From positions 62,001-126,000 of the forward strand of contig NZ_FWER01000009.1 of NCBI RefSeq assembly GCF_900169785.1: 64,000 nt of DNA, in the 5' to 3' direction. Source of the DNA: Rhizobium sullae (GTDB taxonomy: Bacteria > Pseudomonadota > Alphaproteobacteria > Rhizobiales > Rhizobiaceae). The notes beneath the pieces were generated by a model. That model searched no databases. It had not been told where the DNA came from and was given only the letters and a program-made list of their open reading frames with translations. A program made the position numbers and the translations under genes. Of this stretch, positions 44,897 through 54,129 are shown in pieces (within the stretch, counting starts at the first letter, position 1; each line of letters opens with the position of its first letter).

Positions 44897-45586
44897 TTAA
44901 AGCGACGAAACGCCGCCGTTGCGGCCGGACCAGGCGAGCGGCGCGTCGAGGAAGGCTTCCACTTCGCTGAGCGTCTTCTCGTCGAAAAGCTCCTGTGCTT
45001 TCGCAACAGCCAGAACGTCGCGCCAGGTAGCGATGTAGTGCAGCTTCACCTTCCCGTCAGCAAAGCGCAGCGCGCCTTCGTCAAAGATGCCGTAGTAGAA
45101 GAGTGCAATGCCGTGATCAACGATGCCGCCAGCCGCGCGGACGGCATCGATGAACTTGAACATGCTGCCGCCCGCCGTCGTCAGATCCTCGATGACAAGG
45201 ACGCGCGAACCTTCCGGCATATTGCCTTCGATCTGCGCATTGCGACCATGACCCTTCGGCTGTTTGCGGACATAGATCATCGGCAGGCCGAGTCGGTCGG
45301 CAAGCAGCGCGGCGAAGGGAATGCCTGCCGTCTCGCCGCCGGCGATGCAATCAAACTGTTCGAAACCGGCGTCACGAAGGACGACGCCTGCGGCAAAATC
45401 CATCACCGTGGAACGGATGCGCGGGAAAGAGAGCAGCTTGCGGCAATCGATATAGACAGGACTCGCCATGCCGGAGGAGAGCTTGTAGGGCTGAGCGGCG
45501 TTGAAATGGACCGCCTTGATCTCCCAGAGCATCTTCGCCACCAGTTCGGCCATGACGGCGCGGTCGGGAAAAGTCGTCAAGGGCAT
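44897..45586 (-). CDS. pyrE: Orotate phosphoribosyltransferase
   Basis: A 229-residue enzyme of pyrimidine synthesis that makes orotidine monophosphate from orotate and PRPP. The PRPP-binding loop is [24 protein letters not shown]. The catalytic loop region has [16 protein letters not shown], with the conserved Lys and His. Length is normal. The gene is on the minus strand, divergent from the MgtC/DUF4010 gene and about 3.5 kb from pyrC. Confidence 0.96.
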   Translation of the reverse strand: MPLTTFPDRAVMAELVAKMLWEIKAVHFNAAQPYKLSSGMASPVYIDCRKLLSFPRIRSTVMDFAAGVVLRDAGFEQFDCIAGGETAGIPFAALLADRLGLPMIYVRKQPKGHGRNAQIEGNMPEGSRVLVIEDLTTAGGSMFKFIDAVRAAGGIVDHGIALFYYGIFDEGALRFADGKVKLHYIATWRDVLAVAKAQELFDEKTLSEVEAFLDAPLAWSGRNGGVSSL

Positions 45587-45740
45587 CGCTCTCTCCTTCG
45601 CTTAAATCCATGAGGCAATAGCAGCAAGCGCGCAAAGATTCCAGAACTGCGGTGGGCCGGCGTCAAGAATAGCAATGAATGCGTCAACTCTTTCAAACAT
45701 TTCGGATTGTGCGATGGCGCAACAGGAATATCGTTAGGCC

Positions 45741-47012
45741 ATGGAACATATCGAAATCTTTCAGCGTCTCGGTGTCGCGCTTGCGATTGGCCTGCTTGTC
45801 GGCGTCGAGCGGGGCTGGCGGGAGCGCGAGGTCCGGGCGGGCGGCAGGACCGCGGGCATCCGCACATTCGCCCTTACGGGTTTTCTCGGCGGAATAGCCG
45901 GGACACTGAATTCGATAGTCGGCCCCTTCCTGCCGGCGACGGTCGCGGCGCTGCTCGGCCTTGCCTATATCGCCGGGAATTGGCAGGAGACGCAGGAAGA
46001 CGAAGATTACAGCATAACCTCGGTCGTGGCCGCGCTGGCGGTTTTCGGCCTCGGCGTACTCGCGGCTGTCGGCGACATCGTGACTGCGGCTGCAAGCGGC
46101 GTCGTGATGACCATAATTCTTGCGGCGCGCCACAGCCTGCATGGCTTTTTGAGAGGTTTGACCTGGCCGGAGCTTCGCTCTGCGCTGGTGCTGCTTGCCA
46201 TGACCGTGGTTGCTTTGCCGCTGCTGCCGGACAGGCCGCTCGATCCTTGGGGGGCGCTCAACCCCTTCTCCCTATGGGTGCTGACCATTACCATCGCCGC
46301 GCTTTCCTTTGCCGGCTATGTCGCCATCAAACTGACCGGCACGGGCCGCGGTATTCTGCTGGCGGGCGCAGCCGGGGGACTGGTTTCTTCCACTGCGCTG
46401 ACGCTCTCCTTCGCCCGCTATTCCAAGCAGGCGCCTCAGGGTTCGACGCACCTGGCGGCCGGAGCGGCCGTCGCTGGCGCCTTGTCCTTTGCCCGCGTCC
46501 TTGTCATCGGCGGCGCCTTGTCGCTCGATTTGATTCCTCCGCTTGCGGCCGGCCTGATCCCGGCGATCATCGGCTTCCTGATTGCGGGTTTCTTCTGGGT
46601 CTGGCGCTCCGGCTCCGCGACGGAGGTGCCGGAAATTGAGCTGAAGAACCCGTTCGAACTGCGCATGGTCTTCTCCTTTGCCGCGCTGCTTGGGTTGATC
46701 ACCCTGATTTCAAAGATGGCAATCGATTATATCGGCGCGTCGGCACTTTACGCCGTGGCCGCGATCTCCGGGCTGGTCGATGTGGACGCCATCACACTTT
46801 CGACGGCGCGCCTTATGGGCACGGCGATCAATGCCAAAACCGCCGCCGACGTCATCCTCATAGCCGTCGCTGTCAATGTCGTGACAAAGGCGGTGCTGGC
46901 CTTCACCGCCGGCAAGCGGGAATATGGTGTAGCCTTGGCATTGGCGTCAGCGGTCGCCGTCGCCATGGGAGCAATCGCCTATCTCATGCTCCGCAGCTTC
47001 ATGCCCGACTAA
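45741..47012 (+). CDS. MgtC/SapB plus DUF4010 membrane protein
   Basis: A 423-residue inner-membrane protein with about a dozen hydrophobic segments. The N-terminal MgtC/SapB part begins QRLGVALAIGLLVGVERGWRERE, and GGRTAGIRTFALTGFLGG is its hallmark. The C-terminal part is DUF4010, with GGLVSSTALTLSFARYSKQ. Family function is unclear: MgtC affects ATP synthase and low-magnesium survival in Salmonella, but these longer forms are untested. It is monocistronic, convergent with the TetR gene. Confidence 0.88.
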   Translation: MEHIEIFQRLGVALAIGLLVGVERGWREREVRAGGRTAGIRTFALTGFLGGIAGTLNSIVGPFLPATVAALLGLAYIAGNWQETQEDEDYSITSVVAALAVFGLGVLAAVGDIVTAAASGVVMTIILAARHSLHGFLRGLTWPELRSALVLLAMTVVALPLLPDRPLDPWGALNPFSLWVLTITIAALSFAGYVAIKLTGTGRGILLAGAAGGLVSSTALTLSFARYSKQAPQGSTHLAAGAAVAGALSFARVLVIGGALSLDLIPPLAAGLIPAIIGFLIAGFFWVWRSGSATEVPEIELKNPFELRMVFSFAALLGLITLISKMAIDYIGASALYAVAAISGLVDVDAITLSTARLMGTAINAKTAADVILIAVAVNVVTKAVLAFTAGKREYGVALALASAVAVAMGAIAYLMLRSFMPD

Positions 47013-47013
47013 A

Positions 47014-47673
47014 TCACGGGCTGTCGAGAAGCCGGCCGATATCGGCCGGCAGCATCCTTTTGTAGAGCGCGATCGCGGTCCGCCCCTCCTCCTCGCCGAC
47101 CGAGATCGAATAACGCACGGCGGCCGCAAGCAAATGCATCGTCAGCCGCGCAATCGCCAGCAATTCGCCTCCTTCACGCTCCGGCCACAGTTTTTCCAAA
47201 ACCTCAAACAGTCTTTGCGAGTGGAATTCCATGTCTTCGGCATCGACTTGCTGCAGCAGCTTGTCGGCCTGGGTCGCATGCCAGATGTCGCGCATGACCG
47301 GTTCTCTGCGGAAGAAATCACAATACTGATCGACGACGTTGCAGAGCGCCCGCTGCAGCGCTTCGGCGCTCGTCACCTTGGCCAGCTCTTCTTCTACGCA
47401 GTTCCTGCCCTGCTCGTTGAAGCGTTCGGCAAGCGTCCGGATGATGGAACTCTTGTCCGGGAAATACTGATAAAGAGCGCCGAAGGAAAGCTCCGCCTTT
47501 TCAACGATTTCGCTCATCTTCAGGGCGTCGCTGCCGTTCTTTTCGATCAGTTCCATTGCCACCGACAGGATCTTCTCGAAACGTTCCCGCCCACGCTGCT
47601 GGCGCGGGATTCGGCGTGGCTGGCCGGCCGACTGCAATCCTCTTTTACGCCTAACTGCGGTCTGTTCTGGCAT
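47014..47673 (-). CDS. TetR-family transcriptional regulator
   Basis: A TetR-type repressor of about 219 residues when started at 47673 (MPEQTAVRRKRG). Starts at 47685 and 47730 are also possible. The N-terminal HTH reads KMSEIVEKAELSFGALYQYFPDKSSIIRTLAERF, a typical DNA-binding segment ending in YQYFPDK. The C-terminal ligand domain is unassigned. It is divergent from a NmrA-like gene, and a duplicated inverted repeat lies between, so self-repression and control of the NmrA/DUF1772 genes are likely. Confidence 0.85.
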   Translation of the reverse strand: MPEQTAVRRKRGLQSAGQPRRIPRQQRGRERFEKILSVAMELIEKNGSDALKMSEIVEKAELSFGALYQYFPDKSSIIRTLAERFNEQGRNCVEEELAKVTSAEALQRALCNVVDQYCDFFRREPVMRDIWHATQADKLLQQVDAEDMEFHSQRLFEVLEKLWPEREGGELLAIARLTMHLLAAAVRYSISVGEEEGRTAIALYKRMLPADIGRLLDSP

Positions 47674-47703
47674 TCGGCACTCCATTTTTCTATTGACGGA
47701 GAA

Positions 47704-47750
47704 AATAAGAGAGTTTATCTCATTATGCAAATAAGAGATTTTCTCTCATT
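47704..47750. promoter_or_regulatory. Duplicated TetR-type operator
   Basis: Two 21-base near-identical elements start at 47704 and 47730. Both read AATAAGAGA, then five bases with TTT at the centre, then TCTCATT. Each is an inverted repeat, 26 bases apart centre to centre. They sit between the divergent TetR and NmrA genes and likely bind the TetR protein as two dimers. Confidence 0.75.
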
Positions 47751-47769
47751 CTATGGAAGGAGCAGTCCA

Positions 47770-48594
47770 ATGCAGAATTCCGAAATCATCCTTGTCGGCG
47801 GCTCGGGGAAAACCGGCGGTCGCGTCGCCGCCCGGCTCGAAAAGCACGGTACCAAATCGCGCTTCGCTTCGCGCTCCAGCACACGCCCTTTTGATTGGGA
47901 GAACAGAGCGACCTGGTCGGCGGCGCTTGAGGGCGCCACCAGCGCCTATGTCACCTTTCAACCTGATCTCGCCGTGAGCTGGGCCGCCGACGCCATTGGC
48001 GCCTTAGCGAAGGCGGCCGCCGATTCGGGCTTGCGGCACATCGTGTTGCTCTCCGGCCGCGGCGAAGACGGCGCGGAACGCAGCGAAGAGATGCTCAAGG
48101 CCTCCGGCATCGGCTACACGATCCTTCGCGCCTCCTGGTTCTGCCAGAACTTCAGCGAAGGCGCGTTCGTGGAATCGATTGTCGCGGGAGAGCTGGCTCT
48201 GCCTGCGGGCGAGGTAAAGGAGCCCTTCACCGATGCCGACGACATTGCCGATGCTGCCCTTGCCGCACTGACCGACCCGCGCCACCTCGGCAAGACCTAC
48301 GAATTGACCGGGCCACGCGCGCTCACCTTCCGCGAGGCGGTGTCGGAGATTGCGACGGCAACCGGCCGGACAATCCGCTATCGCCAGGTTTCCATGGGAG
48401 ACTTCAAGGCCGGGCTTTCCGCGACCGGCGTGCCGGCAGGAACGATTGATCTTCTCGAGGAGCTCTTCGGCAAGGTTCTCGACGGCCGCAATTCGCGCGT
48501 CATGAACGGTGTTGCCGAAATCCTCGGGCGGCCGCCGAAAGACTTCAGCCAATATGCCCGCGAAACCGCGGCGACCGGCATATGGGGGGCATGA
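47770..48594 (+). CDS. NmrA-like NAD(P)-binding protein
   Basis: A 274-residue atypical SDR. ILVGGSGKTGGRVAARLEKHG is the nucleotide-binding loop. The family includes redox sensors and NAD(P)H:quinone or azo-type reductases; the typical SDR catalytic residues are not obvious. The start at 47770 follows GGAAGGAG. It overlaps the DUF1772 gene and is downstream of the duplicated operator, so it is probably repressed by the TetR protein and induced by an unknown compound. Confidence 0.87.
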   Translation: MQNSEIILVGGSGKTGGRVAARLEKHGTKSRFASRSSTRPFDWENRATWSAALEGATSAYVTFQPDLAVSWAADAIGALAKAAADSGLRHIVLLSGRGEDGAERSEEMLKASGIGYTILRASWFCQNFSEGAFVESIVAGELALPAGEVKEPFTDADDIADAALAALTDPRHLGKTYELTGPRALTFREAVSEIATATGRTIRYRQVSMGDFKAGLSATGVPAGTIDLLEELFGKVLDGRNSRVMNGVAEILGRPPKDFSQYARETAATGIWGA

Positions 48595-49079
48595 ACATGG
48601 GAATGATCCTCATTCTTGCGCTCGTCGCCGCTGCGATCGGCAGCGGAATTGTCGCCGGCATCTTCTTTGCCTTCTCGACCTTCATCATGACCGCCTTTTC
48701 CCGTATTCCACCGGAACAGGGCATCGCGGCAATGAATTCGATCAACGTCACGATCGTGCGCTCGCCGTTCATGCTGATCTTCGTTCCGACCGCCATCCTC
48801 TGCGTTCTGATCGCCGTCCTGGCCATTATCGACTGGCGTGGAGGCTCTGGCGTCTGGATGCTGGCTGGTGCCAGCCTCTATGTCATCGCATCCTTCATCT
48901 CGACGATCGTCTTCAATGTGCCGATGAACGACGCGCTAGCAAAGGTCAGCGGCAACGGCGCGGAAGCCGTCAGCGTCTGGAATACCTATCTGAAGGACTG
49001 GACCTGGTGGAACCACGTCCGCACGATAGCATCGCTGCTTTCCGCAATCGCCTTCGTTCGCGCCTTGATGGTCCTTTGA
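48582..49079 (+). CDS. DUF1772 (anthrone oxygenase-like) membrane protein
   Basis: A 165-residue membrane protein with four hydrophobic segments (GMILILALVAAAIGSGIVAG, PFMLIFVPTAILCVLIAVLA and two more). GIFFAFSTFIMTAFSRIPPEQGIAAMNSIN and the NVPMNDAL segment define DUF1772, related to anthrone oxygenases. The start at 48582 overlaps the NmrA gene by 13 bases; ATGs at 48594 and 48600 are alternatives. Co-occurrence with NmrA and TetR is common in proteobacteria, suggesting handling of a reactive aromatic or electrophile; this is inference. Confidence 0.85.
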   Translation: MGGMNMGMILILALVAAAIGSGIVAGIFFAFSTFIMTAFSRIPPEQGIAAMNSINVTIVRSPFMLIFVPTAILCVLIAVLAIIDWRGGSGVWMLAGASLYVIASFISTIVFNVPMNDALAKVSGNGAEAVSVWNTYLKDWTWWNHVRTIASLLSAIAFVRALMVL

Positions 49080-49115
49080 AGAAAGCGGGAGGGCGTTGCT
49101 CCTCCCCGCCCGTTC

Positions 49116-50156
49116 TCAGCGTTCGACATCCCAGTGTAGCGGGAACATCGGATCGAACACCGTCACGGTTCCGGCTCCGGTTTCGATTTTTTCCGGAAAT
49201 GTCACAGGCACTTCACGCTTCACCAGCGTGATGAGCTCTTCGTTCGGCGGCAAACCATACCAGCCCGGGCCGTTCAGCGAGGCGAAGGCTTCGAGCTTGT
49301 CGAGCGCCTCTTCCTGCTCAAAAGCATGGGCGAGGCAGCTCATCGTGTTGATCGAAGTATAGATCCCGGCACAGCCGCAGGCGCACTCCTTCAGCGGGTC
49401 GATATGCGGCGCCGAATCCGTGCCGAGGAAGAAGCGCTTGTCGCCGCTCACGGCGGCCGCGCGCAGCGCCAGGCGGTGGTTTTCGCGCTTGGCGACGGGC
49501 AGGCAGTAGTAATGCGGCCGAATGCCGCCGACGAGGATCGCGTTTCGGTTGATGATCAGGTGGTGCGTGGTGATGGAGCCGGCGAGATTGGCTTTTGACG
49601 ACTTGATGTAGTCGATGCCGTCCGCCGTTGTCACGTGTTCCATCGTGACCTTCAATTCCGGCAGGCGCTTGCGCAAGGGATCGAGGACGGTCTCGATAAA
49701 CACTGCCTCGCGGTCGAAGATATCGACCTCCGGCGTCGTGACTTCGCCATGCACGCAAAGCGGCAGGCCGATCTTCGCCATCCGCTCCAGCACTGGCATG
49801 GCCTTTTCCATGTCACCCACGCCACTATGGGAATTGGTGGTCGCACCCGCCGGATAAAGTTTCACCGCCGTGATCAGTCCGCTTTTCTTGCCTTCCTCGA
49901 CATCATCGGCGCTCGTATGCTCCGTTAGATAGAGCGTCATCAGCGGCTCGAAGCGATCACCGGCCGGCAGTGCCTTCATGATCCGCTCGCGATAGGCTTT
50001 CGCATCCGCCGTCGTCACGACCGGCGGAACGAGGTTCGGCATGATGATGGCGCGCGCAAAGTTGCGGCTGGTATCGCCGATCACACCTTCAAGCATAGCG
50101 CCGTCGCGCAGATGCAGGTGCCAATCGTCAGGGCGGCGGATGGTGAGGGACTGCAT
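49116..50156 (-). CDS. pyrC: Dihydroorotase (class II)
   Basis: A 346-residue zinc amidohydrolase that cyclises carbamoyl aspartate to dihydroorotate. The [10 protein letters not shown] motif gives two metal His, [17 protein letters not shown] the carboxylated Lys, and the later FLGTDSAPH the catalytic Asp. MPNLVPPV near the N-terminus is also conserved. Length fits the E. coli-type class II enzymes. It lies 89 bases from frcK on the same strand, but is not obviously part of that operon. Confidence 0.96.
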   Translation of the reverse strand: MQSLTIRRPDDWHLHLRDGAMLEGVIGDTSRNFARAIIMPNLVPPVVTTADAKAYRERIMKALPAGDRFEPLMTLYLTEHTSADDVEEGKKSGLITAVKLYPAGATTNSHSGVGDMEKAMPVLERMAKIGLPLCVHGEVTTPEVDIFDREAVFIETVLDPLRKRLPELKVTMEHVTTADGIDYIKSSKANLAGSITTHHLIINRNAILVGGIRPHYYCLPVAKRENHRLALRAAAVSGDKRFFLGTDSAPHIDPLKECACGCAGIYTSINTMSCLAHAFEQEEALDKLEAFASLNGPGWYGLPPNEELITLVKREVPVTFPEKIETGAGTVTVFDPMFPLHWDVER

Positions 50157-50245
50157 GCGCTAACTCCGGCAGGGCGGCTTTTAAATCCTGCCCGCGCATT
50201 ATCACCCCGGCACGGCTTATGGCAAACATTTTGCCGCTTTAATTG

Positions 50246-50872
50246 TCAGGCGATTTCGAGCGTTACGTCGGCAGGACGGCGGTTTTCCAGGATGAGCCTG
50301 CCATTCGGCAGGTCATTGCCATAGACCTTGGCGCTTGCTTGCTCTTCTGTCAGCTTATAGCCGCGCCAGCGGGCCCAGAGCCGCCCTTCCAGCACCTCGA
50401 TCGGCGGGGCAAGCATAATGGAGTAGTCGAAGATGCCCTCAAGCTCCGCCCATTTGCCTTGGTTGAACAGAAGGTAGTTGCCCTCGACGATGATGAAGCG
50501 GTGCTCCGGCGACACGACGCGGGCCGACGCGATGGCGATCTCGCGCGACCGGTCGAAGACCGGGATCAGCACCTCCTGGTCGGCGCGCTTGACGGCGCGG
50601 ATGATATCGAGGAAGCCGCGCACATCGAACGTCTCCGGGATGCCCTTGCGGGCGAGCAGGCCGCGTTCGATGAGGATCGCATTGTCCATGTGAAAGCCGT
50701 CCATGGGCAGTACTTCCGCACTTTCACTCTTGGCTTTCAACGCATCGGCGAGATTATCCGCCATGGTCGACTTGCCGGAGCCGGGCGGGCCAGCGATGGC
50801 AATCAGGAAGCGCTTGGTATCGCCAGCGCGGCTGATAACCTCGCCGGCGATTTCCCCGACGGTTACGCTCAT
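50246..50872 (-). CDS. frcK: FrcK P-loop kinase of the fructose operon
   Basis: A 208-residue kinase of the uridine kinase/phosphoribulokinase-like P-loop group. Walker A is IAIAGPPGSGKSTMADNLADAL, followed by VLPMDGFHMDNAIL and VIVEGNYLLFN-type segments. In Sinorhizobium meliloti the frcBCAK operon ends in such a gene, whose exact substrate is unclear. It overlaps frcA by 4 bases, confirming the operon. Confidence 0.87.
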   Translation of the reverse strand: MSVTVGEIAGEVISRAGDTKRFLIAIAGPPGSGKSTMADNLADALKAKSESAEVLPMDGFHMDNAILIERGLLARKGIPETFDVRGFLDIIRAVKRADQEVLIPVFDRSREIAIASARVVSPEHRFIIVEGNYLLFNQGKWAELEGIFDYSIMLAPPIEVLEGRLWARWRGYKLTEEQASAKVYGNDLPNGRLILENRRPADVTLEIA

Positions 50873-51651
50873 GCGGCAACCGGATCCGTCGGAACAGTCT
50901 TGGCGCCGGTCATGAATGCCACCGCGTCGGACATGGTGTATTCCTTCGGATTGATGACCGTCAGGCGGCGTCCGAGCCGGTGGATGTGGATGCGATCGGC
51001 GACTTCGAAGACATGCGGCATGTTGTGCGAGATGAGCACGATCGGCAGGCCGCGGGACTTTACGTCAAGGATCAACTCCAGCACGCGACGGCTTTCCTTC
51101 ACGCCGAGTGCGGCTGTCGGCTCGTCCATGATGACGACCTTGGAACCGAAAGCGGCCGCGCGCGCGACCGCCACACCCTGGCGCTGTCCGCCGGACAGCG
51201 TTTCGACCGCCTGATTGATGTTCTGGATCGTCATCAGACCCAGCTCCGAGAGCTTCGAGCGGGCGCGCTTTTCCATCGCCGGCCGGTCGAGCATGCGGAA
51301 CCAGCTGCCGAGCACGCCCGGCCTTCTGATCTCGCGGCCAAGAAACATGTTGTCGGCAATCGACAGAGCCGGAGAAAGCGCAAGGTTCTGATAGACGGTC
51401 TCGATGCCCGCCTCACGTGCCTCCATAGGCGACCTGAAGTGCACCGGTTTGCCCTCCAACGTGATCTCGCCTTCGTCGGGCGTGACTGCACCGGAAATCG
51501 CCTTGATGAGCGACGACTTGCCGGCGCCATTGTCGCCGATGACGGCGAGGATTTCGCCGGGATAGAGGTCGAAGTCTGCGTTGTCGAGTGCGGTGACGCG
51601 TCCGTAACGCTTGACGAGGCCGCGGGCGGTAAGGATGGGTTCAACAGCCAT
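50869..51651 (-). CDS. frcA: Fructose ABC transporter ATP-binding protein FrcA
   Basis: A 260-residue single-domain ATPase. Walker A is GDNGAGKSSLIKAI, signature LSGGQRQGVAVARAA, Walker B VVIMDEPTAALGV, and the switch is LISHNMPHV. The start at 51651 (MAVEPILTARGLVKRYGR) fits the FrcA length; the frame open to 51732 lies within frcC. The single domain distinguishes it from the RbsA-like double ATPase elsewhere in this window. The gap to frcC is two bases. Confidence 0.93.
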   Translation of the reverse strand: MAVEPILTARGLVKRYGRVTALDNADFDLYPGEILAVIGDNGAGKSSLIKAISGAVTPDEGEITLEGKPVHFRSPMEAREAGIETVYQNLALSPALSIADNMFLGREIRRPGVLGSWFRMLDRPAMEKRARSKLSELGLMTIQNINQAVETLSGGQRQGVAVARAAAFGSKVVIMDEPTAALGVKESRRVLELILDVKSRGLPIVLISHNMPHVFEVADRIHIHRLGRRLTVINPKEYTMSDAVAFMTGAKTVPTDPVAA

Positions 51652-51653
51652 GA

Positions 51654-52718
51654 TTACACCGAAACCTTTCTGATCCACTGGTCGATTGCGACGGCGGCGA
51701 TGATGAGCACGCCGGTCAGCAGGACTTTCCATTGGGGGTCGGCCCCGAGCATATTGAGTCCCATAGACACGACGCCGACGATCATCGCGCCGAACAAGGT
51801 GCCGAGGATGGAGCCGCGGCCGCCGAAGAGCGAGATCCCGCCGATCACAGTCGCGGTGATTGCCTGCAGGTTAAAATCGGTGACGGCTGAGGACGGCGAG
51901 ATGGAGCCGTTGCGGCCGATCGACACCCAGGCTGCAAAAGCGGCGATGACGCCCGAGATTGCATAGACCGTGAGCAGCACGCGCTTGGTTTGGATGCCGG
52001 AGAGCTTTGCCGCTTCCGGATCATCGCCGACCGCATAGACGTGCCTACCCCAGGCCGTGTGGTTGAGAACATACCAGAGCCCGAGTACCAGCAGCACCAT
52101 CGCGATGACGCCGAGCGTCAGGACCGCATTGCCGACCTTGAAACTGAGCGCGAAGAAATGCAGCAGCGGCGCCTGCGCATCCACGTCCGCATCGCGGATC
52201 GTCTCGTTTGCCGAGTAGATGAAATTCGTCGCCATGACGATGTTCCAAGTGCCGAGCGTCACGATGAACGGCGGCAGCTTCATGTAGGCGACGAGGAAAC
52301 CGTTGAGCAGGCCGCATACGCCGCCAACCAGCATGCCGAGGATGACAGCAATCGGCGTCGGAATTCCGTAAGTGATCGCAAAGTTGCCCATGATGACGGC
52401 GGAAATGACCATGATGACGCCGATCGAAAGATCGATGCCGGCGGTCAGGATGACCAACGTTTGGGCCGCGCCGAGGATACCGACGATTGCGATCTGCTGC
52501 AGGATAAGCGTCAGCGTGTAGGACGAGAAGAACCGCCCGCCGATCGCTATGCCGAAGATGATGATCGCCAGCACTAGCACTATCAACGGCACCGCTGCCG
52601 GCGTCGAATGCAGGAAGTGCTGCGCACGTTTCAGAAATGAGATTTCCTGGTGTTCAAACGACGCGACATTCTTGTCGCTGCTGTCAAGAACCCGTTCGAA
52701 GTCCTGTGCTCCGGTCAT
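51654..52718 (-). CDS. frcC: Fructose ABC transporter permease FrcC
   Basis: A 354-residue inner-membrane permease with a soluble N-terminal stretch of about 35 residues and about ten hydrophobic segments. LVILTAGIDLSIGVIMVISAVI and DDPEAAKLSGIQTKRVLLTVYAISG are typical of sugar permeases of the RbsC/FrcC type. It forms the channel with FrcA and receives fructose from FrcB. The gap to frcA is two bases and to frcB 154 bases. Confidence 0.93.
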   Translation of the reverse strand: MTGAQDFERVLDSSDKNVASFEHQEISFLKRAQHFLHSTPAAVPLIVLVLAIIIFGIAIGGRFFSSYTLTLILQQIAIVGILGAAQTLVILTAGIDLSIGVIMVISAVIMGNFAITYGIPTPIAVILGMLVGGVCGLLNGFLVAYMKLPPFIVTLGTWNIVMATNFIYSANETIRDADVDAQAPLLHFFALSFKVGNAVLTLGVIAMVLLVLGLWYVLNHTAWGRHVYAVGDDPEAAKLSGIQTKRVLLTVYAISGVIAAFAAWVSIGRNGSISPSSAVTDFNLQAITATVIGGISLFGGRGSILGTLFGAMIVGVVSMGLNMLGADPQWKVLLTGVLIIAAVAIDQWIRKVSV

Positions 52719-52872
52719 TTTTCCTCCTCCGCTTTCGCGCCGAACCGCGCGCGGAAGCTATTGCCCATATTGCTCCGGTCTTCGAACGCCGGTTCTTGTG
52801 GCAAGAGCTTATCGTCTGTCGAAAGCGGCCGGGGATCAAGCCCCGGCCGGTGTTTTGGCTAGAGAACCAGGC

Positions 52873-53892
52873 TCAGCCCCAGCACTTGTCGGTGCCGACC
52901 TTGGTGTCGATCGATTCGACGCCGGAAACCGGCTTGTCGGTGACGAGCGAAACGCCGGTGTCGAAGAAGGACTTGCCTTCTGTCGGCTTCGGCTTTTCAC
53001 CGCTGTCGGCGAACTTCTTGATCGCCTCGACGCCGAGAGCCGCCATCATCAGCGGGTACTGCTGCGAAGTGGCGCCGATGACGCCGTCCTTGACGGACTG
53101 GACGCCCGGGCAACCACCGTCAACCGAAACGATCAGCACATTGCTCTCCATTCCGACAGCCTTCAGCGCCTGGTAGGCACCAACAGCGGCCGGCTCGTTG
53201 ATCGTGTGGATCACGTTGATGCTCGGATCCTTCTGGAGAAGGTTTTCCATGGCCTTGCGGCCGCCTTCTTCGTTGCCGTTGGTCACATCGTGACCGACGA
53301 TACGCGGATCGTCCTCATCGCCAATCTTGTTCGGGTCCTTGGTGTCGATGCCGAAGCCCATCATGAAGCCCTGATCGCGCAGGACGTCGACGGTCGGCTG
53401 CGACGGTGTCAGATCGAGGAAGGCGACCTTGGCGTCCTTTGCCTTGTCGCCGAGTGTTTCCTTGGCCCACTGGCCGATCAGCTTGCCGGCAAGCAGATTG
53501 TCGGTCGCAAAGGTCGCGTCAGCGGCATCAGCCGGATCGAGCGGCGTGTCGAGCGCGATGACCAACAGGCCGGCGTCGCGCGCTTTCTTGACCGACGAAA
53601 CGATGCCCTTGGTATCGGATGCAGTGATCAGAATGCCCTTTGCGCCATCGGCAATGCAGCTTTCGATAGCGGCAACTTGGCTCTCACTATCGCCGTCGAT
53701 CTTACCGGCGTAGGACTTCAGCGTAACGCCGAGCTCCTTCGCCTTGGCCGTTGCGCCTTCCTTCATCTTGACGAAGAACGGATTTGTGTCCGTCTTGGTG
53801 ATGAGGCAGGCGGAAACATCCGCGGCCATGGCCGGAGCGGAAAAGGCAACGCCGAGTGCAAGCGCGCCGAAAGCCAGAACTGATTTCTTCAT
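52873..53892 (-). CDS. frcB: Fructose-binding periplasmic protein FrcB
   Basis: A 339-residue binding protein. A signal peptide of about 23 residues ends in [24 protein letters not shown]. The conserved [18 protein letters not shown] segment, [19 protein letters not shown] and the C-terminal [16 protein letters not shown] match rhizobial FrcB. Cysteines in SACLI and DKCWG may be paired. It is the first gene of frcBCAK and divergent from frcR. S. meliloti FrcB binds fructose, with ribose and mannose also transported. Confidence 0.92.
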   Translation of the reverse strand: MKKSVLAFGALALGVAFSAPAMAADVSACLITKTDTNPFFVKMKEGATAKAKELGVTLKSYAGKIDGDSESQVAAIESCIADGAKGILITASDTKGIVSSVKKARDAGLLVIALDTPLDPADAADATFATDNLLAGKLIGQWAKETLGDKAKDAKVAFLDLTPSQPTVDVLRDQGFMMGFGIDTKDPNKIGDEDDPRIVGHDVTNGNEEGGRKAMENLLQKDPSINVIHTINEPAAVGAYQALKAVGMESNVLIVSVDGGCPGVQSVKDGVIGATSQQYPLMMAALGVEAIKKFADSGEKPKPTEGKSFFDTGVSLVTDKPVSGVESIDTKVGTDKCWG

Positions 53893-54129
53893 GAACTCCT
53901 CCCAGAGATTAGCCGGAACTCCCGCATGGCAGAACCGGAATTTGAGACACAGGACGACATCGCGGATTCAGTCAAAGGCCTCCTCCAAAGCCGTCCCATA
54001 CTGTTGACGATCGCAATTAAGAACGAAAAGAAATTCGCTTGTCAATAAATAAATCCAATTGAATTATTAATTCCATGTGGCATGTTGATTAAAAATCGGG
54101 CATAGGCCAATGAACGGGAGGAGTGGCCA
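53893..54129. promoter_or_regulatory. Divergent frcB/frcR control region
   Basis: A 237-base gap. The stretch 54008-54070 is markedly AT-rich against a GC-rich background (runs such as AATAAATAAATCCAATTG and AATTATTAATT). It probably holds both promoters and the FrcR operator. I could not define a clean palindrome. Confidence 0.5.

Noticed and set aside
47134..47769. Extended N-terminus of the NmrA-like gene
   Set aside because: The frame is antisense to the TetR gene and crosses the operator; the ATG at 47770 follows GGAAGGAG.
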